A DNA stretch of 42,250 nucleotides from the NCBI GenBank assembly GCA_964582065.1, contig CAZOQG010000003.1:1-42250 (forward strand), written 5' to 3'. The notes under the pieces were generated by a model, which saw nothing but the letters and a program-made list of their open reading frames with translations, searched no databases and had not been told where the DNA came from. Shown here piece by piece: positions 1-8,085 of the stretch. This DNA comes from JACNFS01 sp964582065. Lineage in GTDB: Bacteria; Chloroflexota; Dehalococcoidia; GIF9; UBA5629. The translations under genes were made by a program, and so were the position numbers. The number at the start of each line of letters is the position of its first letter. Within the stretch, counting starts at the first letter, position 1.

Positions 1-651
1 GCTCTCAAGCTATGTCATTCTGAAAGTGAGCTACCAGAGAAGGTCAGGATGCCAGTGCGTGACCTGGGATATCAGGTTACCCTGTGTCAGGCGGTTGGAC
101 TAGCAAGACGCTTCCGGTGGGTGCTGGCCGTCGGAAGTAGTGACCAGTGTTGTCTCGGCGGAGCCCTGGCAATGGGCTTCATTGCCAGACCACCTGAAGG
201 GTCAGTGTTTCAAGCCCAGCCCGAGAAGCAGCTTGAAGCTGGGAAATTTAGCCACTTGCTGATAGCACCCATCACGATAGCTGACTTCGAGCCGGACATG
301 GTCGTCATCTATTGCGACCCCGCCCAAGGGAATAGATTGGTGCAGGCAATGACCATGGGTGCTGGCCCGGGGGTTTCCGCCATTGCTCCTGGAGGCATGA
401 GCTGTGGTGACGTTGCAGGCCGGACAACTCTCAGTGACAAATGTCAGTTCATCCTGCCCGGCGGCGGTGATCGGGTCTTTGGCGGAACGCAAGACCACGA
501 GGTGGTACTCACCATACCGAAAAGCAAGCTGGAGGCAGTGCTCAAAGGTCTAGAGGATACGCATAAGCTCGGCTTCAGATATCCGGTAATGGCCGATTTG
601 AGGCATCAGCCGGCGCTTGCGCCCTTCCTGGAGATGCCGAAAGGCGCTTGA
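1..651 (+). CDS. DUF169 family protein, 5'-truncated by the window edge
   Basis: Frame 1 is open from the first base to the TGA at 649-651, giving 216 residues without a start. The first in-frame ATG (position 49) lies inside conserved-looking sequence (ELPEKVRMPVRDLG), so I treat the gene as entering from upstream. The pattern LCQAVGLARRFRW near the start, a Cys-containing CCLGGALAMGF segment, the middle FEPDMVVIYCDPAQ, and a late PGGGDRVFGGTQDHEV segment match my memory of the DUF169 family. DUF169 proteins are uncharacterised cytoplasmic proteins of about 230-250 residues, common in anaerobic bacteria and archaea, so little is missing. No function can be given. It is followed by a strong hairpin and then the QueG-like gene on the same strand. 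Confidence 0.75.
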   Translation, partial: ALKLCHSESELPEKVRMPVRDLGYQVTLCQAVGLARRFRWVLAVGSSDQCCLGGALAMGFIARPPEGSVFQAQPEKQLEAGKFSHLLIAPITIADFEPDMVVIYCDPAQGNRLVQAMTMGAGPGVSAIAPGGMSCGDVAGRTTLSDKCQFILPGGGDRVFGGTQDHEVVLTIPKSKLEAVLKGLEDTHKLGFRYPVMADLRHQPALAPFLEMPKGA

Positions 652-712
652 GCCGCGACTATACCTCACTTGTCCAGCTTGTTATCGTCAACGCCACAGT
701 AGCTGACATTAA

Positions 713-745
713 CTAACCCACTCGCTCCAAGTACGAGTGGGTTAG
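713..745 (+). other. Perfect 12-bp hairpin just before the QueG-like gene
   Basis: Bases 713-724 and 734-745 are exact inverted complements around a 9-base loop. No T-run follows, so it is not a standard intrinsic terminator. The 3' arm runs into the AGGAGG at 744-749, which with AAAGGAG at 751-757 forms the ribosome-binding region of the gene at 768. The hairpin could end upstream transcripts, protect the downstream mRNA, or mask the first Shine-Dalgarno copy. Which of these applies is inference. Confidence 0.55.
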
Positions 746-767
746 GAGGCAAAGGAGATAGAAAGCG

Positions 768-1898
768 ATGTCACTAAGCGAGGATATAAAAGATTTCGGC
801 CTTGATTTGGGTTACAGCAAGGTAGGCATTACCCCAGCCGACAGCTTTCCCACCTACATTGCGGAACTCAAGTCCAGGTATGAGATGTATGCCTTTCACA
901 TTGAGGGCTCTTTCCAGCCCTTGAAAGGCGCTGACCCCAAGAGCATCATGCCGTCAGCCAAGTCCATTGTAGCGGTGGTCTATGATGGCTCCAAGGAGGC
1001 TTTCCCTGAGAAGCTCGTTGGCAAGATAGGCCGCCTCTACCAGGCAAGGTGTTACCTGACCCCCCGCGACCGCATCAACGGGGCTCGACGTCAATTGATG
1101 CGGCAATTCCTGGAGAAAAACGGGTGCGAAGTCGCCCAACGACTGGTTGTTCCCGAACGGCTATCGGCGGCGCGAGCTGGGATTGTCACCTACGGAAAGA
1201 ACACCTTTGCCTTCGCTGACGGCATAGGGTCGTTCATCCTCATGACCGCCTTCGTAGTCGACGTCGAGCTTGACTATGACGAGCCCACTATAAGAGAAGA
1301 CTGCCCGCCTAAATGCACCGCCTGCATCGATGCCTGCCCCACCGGTGCCTTATACGAGCCGTTGAAAATGGACCCGCGCCGCTGCATCGCCTACAACTGC
1401 TTCATGACCATTGACGGCTGGCCGGCCACCAGTAGCTACATTCCACCTGACATCAGAGACAAGATGGGCTCCTGGATTCACGGCTGCGATATCTGTCAGG
1501 AGATATGCCCCAGAAATCAGAAGCGGCTCAAGGCAAAACTGCCAGAAAACGAGTTTCTGGTGAAAGCAGCACAGGATTTCGAGCTAACCAAGCTTCTCAA
1601 TCTCACCGACGAGTTCTACGCCAAGACAGTCCAACCGCTGATGTACAACTACATCAGAGAGAAGAAATATTTCCAGAGAAATGCCGCAATTGCGCTGGGG
1701 AATACTGGCGATCCGGCTTTCATCCCTGACCTTGCCCAGGCAATGCAGGATTCGGAAGAGCTGGTGCGGGGCTACGCTGCCTGGGCGCTGGGAAAGATTG
1801 GGGGCAGCCAGGCCAAACAGGTACTGGAGGCCAGTCTGACACGTGAAACAACTGACTCGGCTAGAAAGGAAATCGAGGCGGCCCTGCTTGCCGCCTGA
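768..1898 (+). CDS. QueG-like (epoxyqueuosine reductase family) iron-sulfur protein with HEAT-like repeats
   Basis: A 376-residue protein. Two ferredoxin-type [4Fe-4S] motifs are visible: C179, C183, C186, C190-P, and C240, C243, C247-P (GCDICQEICPRN). This is the layout of QueG, a cobalamin-dependent reductase making queuosine in tRNA. The GKN of the cobalamin-domain segment is present (GKNTF, 143-147). The C-terminus, about 300-376, has two HEAT/PBS-lyase-like repeats (RNAAIALGNTGDP, VRGYAAWALGKIGG), also seen in many QueG homologues. The segment that in true QueG reads D-S-A-P-x-x-E-R is VAQRLVVPER here, so the catalytic Asp appears to be Gln124. I therefore call the family but not the reaction. 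It may be a corrinoid/Fe-S reductase on another substrate. The ATG is supported by AGGAGG and AAAGGAG upstream. Confidence 0.65.
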   Translation: MSLSEDIKDFGLDLGYSKVGITPADSFPTYIAELKSRYEMYAFHIEGSFQPLKGADPKSIMPSAKSIVAVVYDGSKEAFPEKLVGKIGRLYQARCYLTPRDRINGARRQLMRQFLEKNGCEVAQRLVVPERLSAARAGIVTYGKNTFAFADGIGSFILMTAFVVDVELDYDEPTIREDCPPKCTACIDACPTGALYEPLKMDPRRCIAYNCFMTIDGWPATSSYIPPDIRDKMGSWIHGCDICQEICPRNQKRLKAKLPENEFLVKAAQDFELTKLLNLTDEFYAKTVQPLMYNYIREKKYFQRNAAIALGNTGDPAFIPDLAQAMQDSEELVRGYAAWALGKIGGSQAKQVLEASLTRETTDSARKEIEAALLAA

Positions 1899-1968
1899 GC
1901 TAGCCAGTTACCTTATGTCAAGAAGTACCCACATGTACTACCTGGAGACGGCATAAGAGAGGTGAACC

Positions 1969-2865
1969 ATGCCAGTTATCCGCACACCAGACGAACGTTT
2001 TGACAACCTGCCCGGTTATCCCTTCGCGCCACACTACGCTGAGGTCAACGGAATGCGCGTGCACTACGTGGACGAAGGCGAGGGAGAAATTATCCTCTGC
2101 CTGCACGGTGAACCGAGTTGGTCTTTCTTGTACCGCAAGATGATTCCACCCCTAGCGGCCAACCATCGTGTCATCGCCATGGATTTCATCGGCTTCGGTA
2201 AATCAGACAAGTTCACTGAGCGCGAAGCATATTCGTTCCAGATGCACCACGATACACTGGTGGGTTTCATAGAGGCGCTGGTGCTTGACCGCATCACACT
2301 CGTCGGGCAGGACTGGGGCGGAGAGATTGGTCTGCCGGTTGCAACCGAGATGCCACAGCGGTTTGCTAGGCTGGTCATCATGAATACCGGCCTGCCCACC
2401 GGCGATGAACCGATGGGCGAGGGATTTTTGAGGTGGCGACAGTTCGCCGAAACAACGCCTGACATGTCCATCGGGCGTGTCATACGCACCAGTGCCGTAC
2501 ATCCTGACAGCATTCCACCGGAAGTCATCGCCGCGTACGACGCCCCATTTCCCGATGCCTCTTACAAGGCCGGTGCTGCGGCGTGGCCTCTCCTTGTACC
2601 CATTCACCCTAACGACCCCGGTGCCGCTGAGATGCGGCAGGCTCGGCAGGTTCTGTCCAAATGTGACAAGCCAGTCCTGGTGATGTTCTCTGACGGCGAT
2701 CCTGTTACACGAGGCGGTGACAAATTCTTCCGTCGGCTCATACCTACGGCCAAAGACCAGCCTGAAATTGTGATTAAGGGTGCCGGTCACTTTCTCCAAG
2801 AGGAAAAGGGTGAGGAAATCGCCGGGCACATCTTGGACTTCATCGATCGAACCCCAATGGCCTAA
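1969..2865 (+). CDS. Haloalkane dehalogenase-like alpha/beta hydrolase (HLD-I type)
   Basis: A 298-residue alpha/beta hydrolase. The HGEPSW motif (46-51) carries the Glu and Trp neighbours typical of subfamily-I haloalkane dehalogenases. The nucleophile elbow is VGQDWGG, with Asp115 as nucleophile and Trp116 as one halide-stabilising residue. A later acid (Asp244 in SDGDPVT) and His274 (GAGHF) complete the triad. The cap has FLRWRQFA, with Trp156 a candidate second halide ligand. Known members hydrolyse carbon-halogen bonds to alcohol plus halide in the cytoplasm without cofactors. Epoxide hydrolases share the fold and the Asp-His-Asp triad, but they use cap tyrosines and lack the HGEP-Trp pattern. 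Length is normal. GAGAGGTG precedes the ATG. The real substrate is unknown. Confidence 0.75.
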   Translation: MPVIRTPDERFDNLPGYPFAPHYAEVNGMRVHYVDEGEGEIILCLHGEPSWSFLYRKMIPPLAANHRVIAMDFIGFGKSDKFTEREAYSFQMHHDTLVGFIEALVLDRITLVGQDWGGEIGLPVATEMPQRFARLVIMNTGLPTGDEPMGEGFLRWRQFAETTPDMSIGRVIRTSAVHPDSIPPEVIAAYDAPFPDASYKAGAAAWPLLVPIHPNDPGAAEMRQARQVLSKCDKPVLVMFSDGDPVTRGGDKFFRRLIPTAKDQPEIVIKGAGHFLQEEKGEEIAGHILDFIDRTPMA

Positions 2866-3041
2866 TCCTGCCCCAGTAGTCTCCCTCCATCCAATACGGG
2901 CCGCTCAGGATTTTTTGTGGCACTTCGACGGGGATTGACGGCCAGCAGCCACAGAGGTACCATTGGTCTCGAAAGCAATGATAGTGTTTGCCCATCGTCA
3001 TTACCGAGTGGAATCGGAGACGTCGGCTTCAAGGAGGGACT

Positions 3042-4640
3042 ATGAACATCGGCAGCCTTATCGAGGATAACGTTAAGAGGTTCGGCGAATACGAGTCCGT
3101 CCACTTCGAAGGGAAGTGGTACACGAATGCTGAAATCAATCGGAACGCCAACCGCCTGGGCAACGCACTGAAGGCCCTCGGCATTGGCAAGGGTGACCGA
3201 GTGGCGGTACAGATGCCCAACAGCCCGCCGGTGTTCTCAGCCTTCCCGGCCATATACAAGATAGGGGCTGTCGTTGTGCCACTGAATCCGCTGCTGCGGC
3301 CCGACCAGGCCGCCTACGTATATCGCGACTGCGGGGCAAAAGCCATCCTGACCAGCACAGATTACCTGGGCTGGATTCGAGAGGCACAGAGAGATGCCCC
3401 CGACCTGAAGCATATCATCTTGACAGATGGGGACGATGTTCCCGGCACCATCTCCTATCGGAAGCTGACGTCGGATAGCTCGGATGAACTGGTGCTGGAA
3501 GAGACCGATAACGATGACCTGGCGGCTCTCATATACACCGCAGGCACCACCGGTCAGCCCAAGGGGGTCATGCACACCCATTATTCCCTCTACATCAACG
3601 CCCTGGCATTCTACGAGTTCCTTCTGGTTCATCGCCCGGTGACCTTGCGCCTAAGCAGCCAGGCCATAGACGCCAAAACGCTTCAACCCATTGAGGTAGT
3701 GGAAGAGGTTACGGGTATCAGCCGGATTGGGGTCGGCCTGGGTGTGCTGCCTCTATCTCACTCGTATGGCATCGCGTTCATGAATTTAGGCTACCTTGTA
3801 GGAGGAAGGTCGGTCGTGCTCAAGTGGTGGAATGTTGAAGAGGCACTAAAGACCATAGAGACCTGTCGGGTTGCTCACATGGCCGCAGTCCCCACGATGT
3901 ATATCCAGATGTTGAATTACCCTGACCTGGACAAGTACGACCTGAGTTCACTGGAGAACTGTACCTCGGGTGCAGCACCACTCCCAGTAGAAGTTGCCCA
4001 AGCCTGGAAGCGGAGGACGGGGAGCGACATAAGAGAAGGCTGGGGCTTAACCGAGACGGGAGCTACTACTTCAGGAGCGCCGGCGGGGCTTCCACCGAAG
4101 TACGGCTCCATCGGTCAGTGCTTGTTGAAGTGCAACGCCATTAAGGTGTTCAACGAGAACGGTGGCGAGTTCCCGCAGGGCCAGGTGGGTGAGCTCGTAG
4201 TCAAAGGCCCCACACTGATGAAGGGCTACTGGAATCTCCCCGAAGAGACGGCCAAGACCATCAGGGACGGCTGGCTCTACACCGGCGACATAGGGTATGT
4301 GGATGCCGACGGCTACTTCTACATCACCGACCGCAAGAAGGATATCATCATCAGGGGCGGGGAGAATCTGTCACCAAGAGAGGTGGAGGAGGTTCTCCAC
4401 CAGCATCCCAAGGTAGCCGAAGCCGGAGTTATCGGCATCCCCGACGAAGTGTATGGCGAGGAGATAAAGGCCTTCGTGGCTCTCAAAGCCGGTAAGCAGG
4501 CTGGTGAAGAGGAGATAATTGCCTTTTGCAAGGAACGCCTGCCCACCTTCAAGACACCGAAGACTGTTCAGTTCATGGAGGCACTGCCAAAGAATCTTTT
4601 GGGCAAGGTACTGAGAGCAGAACTGCGCAAGCTGGGCTAG
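3042..4640 (+). CDS. AMP-forming acyl-CoA ligase (long-chain fatty acid or aryl type)
   Basis: A 532-residue member of the ANL adenylate-forming superfamily. Start chosen at the ATG behind AAGGAGG (3031-3037); in-frame sequence upstream (an Arg-rich stretch from 2988) looks non-coding. The ATP-binding loop YTAGTTGQPKG is at 165-175, the A5-type motif GWGLTETG at 333-340, TGDIG at 414-418, the hinge DRKKDIIIRGGENLSP at 430-445, and the catalytic Lys522 in LLGKVLR near the C-terminus. The enzyme makes an acyl-adenylate from a carboxylic acid and ATP, then the CoA thioester. A loop at about 200-230 (RLSSQAIDAKTLQ) looks like an insertion relative to short family members. The chain-length class cannot be read from sequence. 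Nearby dehalogenase and acyl-CoA dehydrogenase genes fit an organic-acid catabolism role. Confidence 0.85.
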   Translation: MNIGSLIEDNVKRFGEYESVHFEGKWYTNAEINRNANRLGNALKALGIGKGDRVAVQMPNSPPVFSAFPAIYKIGAVVVPLNPLLRPDQAAYVYRDCGAKAILTSTDYLGWIREAQRDAPDLKHIILTDGDDVPGTISYRKLTSDSSDELVLEETDNDDLAALIYTAGTTGQPKGVMHTHYSLYINALAFYEFLLVHRPVTLRLSSQAIDAKTLQPIEVVEEVTGISRIGVGLGVLPLSHSYGIAFMNLGYLVGGRSVVLKWWNVEEALKTIETCRVAHMAAVPTMYIQMLNYPDLDKYDLSSLENCTSGAAPLPVEVAQAWKRRTGSDIREGWGLTETGATTSGAPAGLPPKYGSIGQCLLKCNAIKVFNENGGEFPQGQVGELVVKGPTLMKGYWNLPEETAKTIRDGWLYTGDIGYVDADGYFYITDRKKDIIIRGGENLSPREVEEVLHQHPKVAEAGVIGIPDEVYGEEIKAFVALKAGKQAGEEEIIAFCKERLPTFKTPKTVQFMEALPKNLLGKVLRAELRKLG

Positions 4641-4978
4641 TTACCACGAGCAAGGTCGGCCTGACTTCTTCTGAGTGACATACTTAGCCGCGGTTCCAAA
4701 TTGCGCGGTTGGCCGAGCTGTGCCGACAGGGCGGTTGCAAGCCGCTCGCAAGGGGATTTCTTCAACACCCGAGTGACAAACAAATGGTATAATAATGGCC
4801 ACAATGGCGAGAACGCTCATAAGCGCTGCCCGTCCTTGTTTCAGTGGTGAACAGGGAAAGCGTGGAAAAGCGGCGAGATGTTGTATCCTCCTTCAATACA
4901 ATGTCTTCGAGCGAGACGATACTGTGAAGAACTCATCCAAAATAGACTGATGTAAAACAAAAGGAGGCAGGAAAAACA
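4641..4978. other. Intergenic, no gene recognised
   Basis: A 338-base gap. I see no convincing small reading frame, RNA gene or strong terminator. A perfect TATAAT lies at 4788-4793, but no acceptable -35 box sits at the right distance. The end holds AAAGGAGG (about 4961-4968), the ribosome-binding site of the next gene. Confidence 0.5.
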
Positions 4979-7627
4979 ATGAAAGATTATGATGTCGTGG
5001 TGGTGGGTGCTGGCCTGGGAGGTCTTTCCGCTGCGACCTTTCTCGCCAAGGCAGGGAAAAAAGTGTTAGTTCTGGAAAAAAATAACGTTCCTGGGGGATA
5101 TGCTTCGTCCTTCACCCGAGGACGCTTCGAGTTCGAGATCGCCCTGCACGAGCTTTCCGGGTTGGGAACCGAGGCCAATCAAGGGCCTGCTCGCAGGATA
5201 TTGAACCAATGTGGGGTGGCACAAAAGGTAGAGTTTATCCCCATCCCCGATTTCTATCGTGGCGTACTTCCCGACGTGGATATCATCATACCTTTAGGAC
5301 GTCAAAACTTCGAGGAGGTCCTGTGTAGTCAATTTCCTGCGGATGCCGAGGGGCTAAAGCGCTTCTGCTCCACCATGTTCAATTTTGCTGAGGAGGCATT
5401 GAAGGCAAATCGTGTGGGGATGAAGAGGGTTATGGAGGAGCCCTCTCAATTCCCTACTCTGCTGGCCAACTTTGGCCGTAGCCTGAGCGAAGTGCTCAAT
5501 CCGGAGGTATCTGACAAAAAAGCGCGCGCGGTGATTGGCCAGATTTGCGGCTACTACGGCCAACCTCCGTCGAAGCTCTCCTTTATGACCTACGCTTTGG
5601 GAACGATGAGTTATCTCAAGTTTGGGCCGGCACACATAAAGGGGAAGTCGCACGCGCTATCTCAAGCCTTCGTTGACACCATTGAGGAGTACGGCGGAGA
5701 GGTGTGGTTAAACAACGGAGCGGCACGCATTCTCACTTCCGGCGGCAAGTTGCGGGGCGTGGTGGCCGAGGACGGCACGGAGGTCATCAGCCCATACGTG
5801 GTATGCAACGCCAACCCTATGATAACCTGTCTTGACCTCATCGGAAGGGAAGAGGTCCCCGATTGGTATCTAAGGCGCCTGGGGGCATGGTCTGGAGGTG
5901 TATCCACCATAAACGTCTATCTCGGCCTCGACTGCCCCTACACAGATCTTGGTCTGAAGACACATGAAACTTTTGTCAACCTGGGATATGACCTGGATAG
6001 ACAGTATGAGTTGGCGAGAACTGACATCAGTCTTGCTCCTGATGGAGCAGGGGTAACAGCCTACAACGTGGTAGACGAGGGATTCTCTCCTCCGGGCACT
6101 TCAGTGGTGGTCCTGACTCTGATAGCCTACGCTGACCCCTGGCTGAAGCTTCCCCCCTCTCAATATATGGAAACGAAGAATCTGCTGGCAGACAAGGTCA
6201 TCGATCTTGCGGAAAGAGTGGCACCGGGTCTGAGAGACCACATTGAGGTATTGGAGGTCGCCACCCCTCTGACCAATATACGGTATACGGGAAACCTCGG
6301 AGGCAGCATCATCGGATTTGATGAAAACTACCAGGGAACGGGGCAGACGCATCTGCCCAACCGCGGACCACTGGAAGGACTATATTTTGCCAATGCCTGG
6401 GTGAATCTCGGTGGGGGATATGAGACATGTATGTTCTCCGGGCATCAGGCTTCAAAGGAAGTGCTGGAGGATATGGAGCGAGGCGGCAGGGACGTAGTCG
6501 TAATGGAGAAGTTAAAAAGTCGACTCGATGAGCAGGCCAAAGACGCGGATGAGGTGAAGGATATCCCATTCCGCCGGGCTAAAGAGACTATATCGAAATT
6601 GCACCCCGAACGCATCTCTCTGAAAGTAAAGGAGATAATCGAGGAGACTCCGACCACGAAGACCCTGAGGATGGTAGCAGAGAACGGAACACTGCCCTAT
6701 TTCAGAGCCGGCCAATACGTCAATTTGTTCGTCAACATCGATGGAGTCTTAACCTCCCGTCCTTACAGCATTTCATCCCCTCCTGGGAAGCCCTATTATG
6801 ATTTCACCGTGCGCCGAATGGAGGCAGGTTTCGTCTCACATTATCTTTTGGACCGTGTGAAGCCAGGCGATGCCTTCCAATCTACCGGGCCCAACGGGAG
6901 CTTTTACTATGAACCACTCATGGACTCTTCTGACCTGGTCTTTCTTGCTGGCGGAAGCGGCATAACTCCCGTCGCATCCATCATCAGGGAGGTGGCGGAG
7001 AAAGGACTGCCTTTGAATATTCACCTTCTCTACGGCAGCCGGAACCCGGCAGATATCATCTATGAAAAGGAACTAAAAGAGCTTGCGGCAAGGCATCAAA
7101 ACATAAGGGTGGACTTTGTCATCAGCGAGCCTCCAGAGGGATGGCAGGAACCTTGCGGCTTCCTGGACACAGCGATGATATCCTCGCTAGTAGGCTCAGT
7201 CAAGGGCAAGACCTTCTTGCTGTGTGGTCCTGAACAGATGTACATCTTGTGCGAGGAGGCACTCAAGACACTGGGCATACCTTTGAGGCGCACAAAGAAA
7301 GAGGTTTACGGGCCGCCAGCAGACGTCACCTCAGAACCCGGCTGGCCGGGAATCCCCCCTGATACAGAGTTCGAAGTCACCGAAGAGAGATCAGGGCGTA
7401 CCTTAAAGGCCAAGGCCGGAGAACCACTGATGATATCGCTTGAGCGTGCAGGGATAGTGGTCCCCGCTCTGTGCCGGTCGGGAGAGTGCACTACCTGCCG
7501 CACGCGGCTTGTTTCAGGCAAGGTGTTCGCTCCGGCTCGGGTACACCGGCGCTGGTCAGATGAGAAAGCAGGCTATATTCATCCGTGCATGAGCTACCCA
7601 TTGGAGAACCTGCGTATTCGGCTCTGA
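4979..7627 (+). CDS. Fusion: CrtI/retinol-saturase-like FAD oxidoreductase + NAD(P)H-flavin reductase + [2Fe-2S] ferredoxin domain
   Basis: An 882-residue protein with three modules. Residues 1-505 form a phytoene desaturase/CrtISO/retinol-saturase-like flavoprotein: dinucleotide-binding GAGLGGLSAA (10-19), LEKNNVPGGYASSF (32-45), and a C-terminal FAD-contact block (ANAWVNLGGGYETCMFSGHQ, 471-490). After a charged linker (about 506-540) comes a ferredoxin-NADP reductase-type module: flavin motif RPYSISSPPG (594-603), nucleotide-binding GGSGITP (658-664) and CGPEQMY (749-755). Residues about 790-882 are a plant-type [2Fe-2S] domain with C832, C837, C840 and C870. The second half equals a complete phthalate-dioxygenase-reductase-like chain. 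I infer electrons pass from NAD(P)H through flavin and [2Fe-2S] to the N-terminal FAD domain, reducing or isomerising an unknown, probably hydrophobic, substrate. No frameshift is seen at the junctions. Strong AAAGGAGG before the ATG. Confidence 0.85.
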   Translation: MKDYDVVVVGAGLGGLSAATFLAKAGKKVLVLEKNNVPGGYASSFTRGRFEFEIALHELSGLGTEANQGPARRILNQCGVAQKVEFIPIPDFYRGVLPDVDIIIPLGRQNFEEVLCSQFPADAEGLKRFCSTMFNFAEEALKANRVGMKRVMEEPSQFPTLLANFGRSLSEVLNPEVSDKKARAVIGQICGYYGQPPSKLSFMTYALGTMSYLKFGPAHIKGKSHALSQAFVDTIEEYGGEVWLNNGAARILTSGGKLRGVVAEDGTEVISPYVVCNANPMITCLDLIGREEVPDWYLRRLGAWSGGVSTINVYLGLDCPYTDLGLKTHETFVNLGYDLDRQYELARTDISLAPDGAGVTAYNVVDEGFSPPGTSVVVLTLIAYADPWLKLPPSQYMETKNLLADKVIDLAERVAPGLRDHIEVLEVATPLTNIRYTGNLGGSIIGFDENYQGTGQTHLPNRGPLEGLYFANAWVNLGGGYETCMFSGHQASKEVLEDMERGGRDVVVMEKLKSRLDEQAKDADEVKDIPFRRAKETISKLHPERISLKVKEIIEETPTTKTLRMVAENGTLPYFRAGQYVNLFVNIDGVLTSRPYSISSPPGKPYYDFTVRRMEAGFVSHYLLDRVKPGDAFQSTGPNGSFYYEPLMDSSDLVFLAGGSGITPVASIIREVAEKGLPLNIHLLYGSRNPADIIYEKELKELAARHQNIRVDFVISEPPEGWQEPCGFLDTAMISSLVGSVKGKTFLLCGPEQMYILCEEALKTLGIPLRRTKKEVYGPPADVTSEPGWPGIPPDTEFEVTEERSGRTLKAKAGEPLMISLERAGIVVPALCRSGECTTCRTRLVSGKVFAPARVHRRWSDEKAGYIHPCMSYPLENLRIRL

Positions 7628-7715
7628 AGGAGTGGACACCGTTCTCCAAGACCCACTACAAATTCAAACACGTTTTCAGCAGTGTGACGGGAGTTGGATA
7701 TGGCAGAAATATTAC

Positions 7716-7792
7716 TGGCGACCCCGATCGGATTCGAACCGACGATCTCCACCGTGACAGGGTGGCATGTTAGACCGCTACACCACGGGGCC
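7716..7792 (-). tRNA. tRNA-Asp (anticodon GUC)
   Basis: Read on the minus strand from 7792 down, the acceptor GGCCCCG pairs with CGGGGTC. The D arm, the anticodon loop with GTC (CCTGTCACG) and a T arm with GTTCGAATC are all in place. The discriminator G is followed by an encoded CCA (7718-7716). It is convergent with the fusion gene on the plus strand. No processing partner or second tRNA lies beside it. Confidence 0.95.
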
Positions 7793-8085
7793 GCACTTAC
7801 GAAAGGCCCAAACTTTTCTTGGGCAACCTGGACCTCCAAAAGTCTATCAATATGACCTCTATCGTGTCAAGCCGAGTAGCCCATCTATCAGGCAGCTCAT
7901 GACCAAATGCCAGTTCTCCTCATCAGAGGTCAGTATTGATTGATTTTCTGGCCCGATTACTATAAGCTACATGTGCAACACTAGCATGTCAAGAACAGCA
8001 ATTGCTTCGCACTCGCCTGAACCTTATTTTCAATGCGATTGATTAGTCTGGGCTTCGTTGCCAAGATGACAGGAGGACAAAGTTG

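Noticed and set aside
2203..2829. Long open frame opposite the haloalkane dehalogenase gene
   Set aside because: It has no family-like motifs and lies entirely against a gene with a complete catalytic set. It is a shadow frame.
4788..4793. Perfect TATAAT in the gap before the fusion gene, as a promoter
   Set aside because: No -35-like hexamer lies 15-19 bases upstream, so a lone -10 match in AT-rich DNA is not enough.
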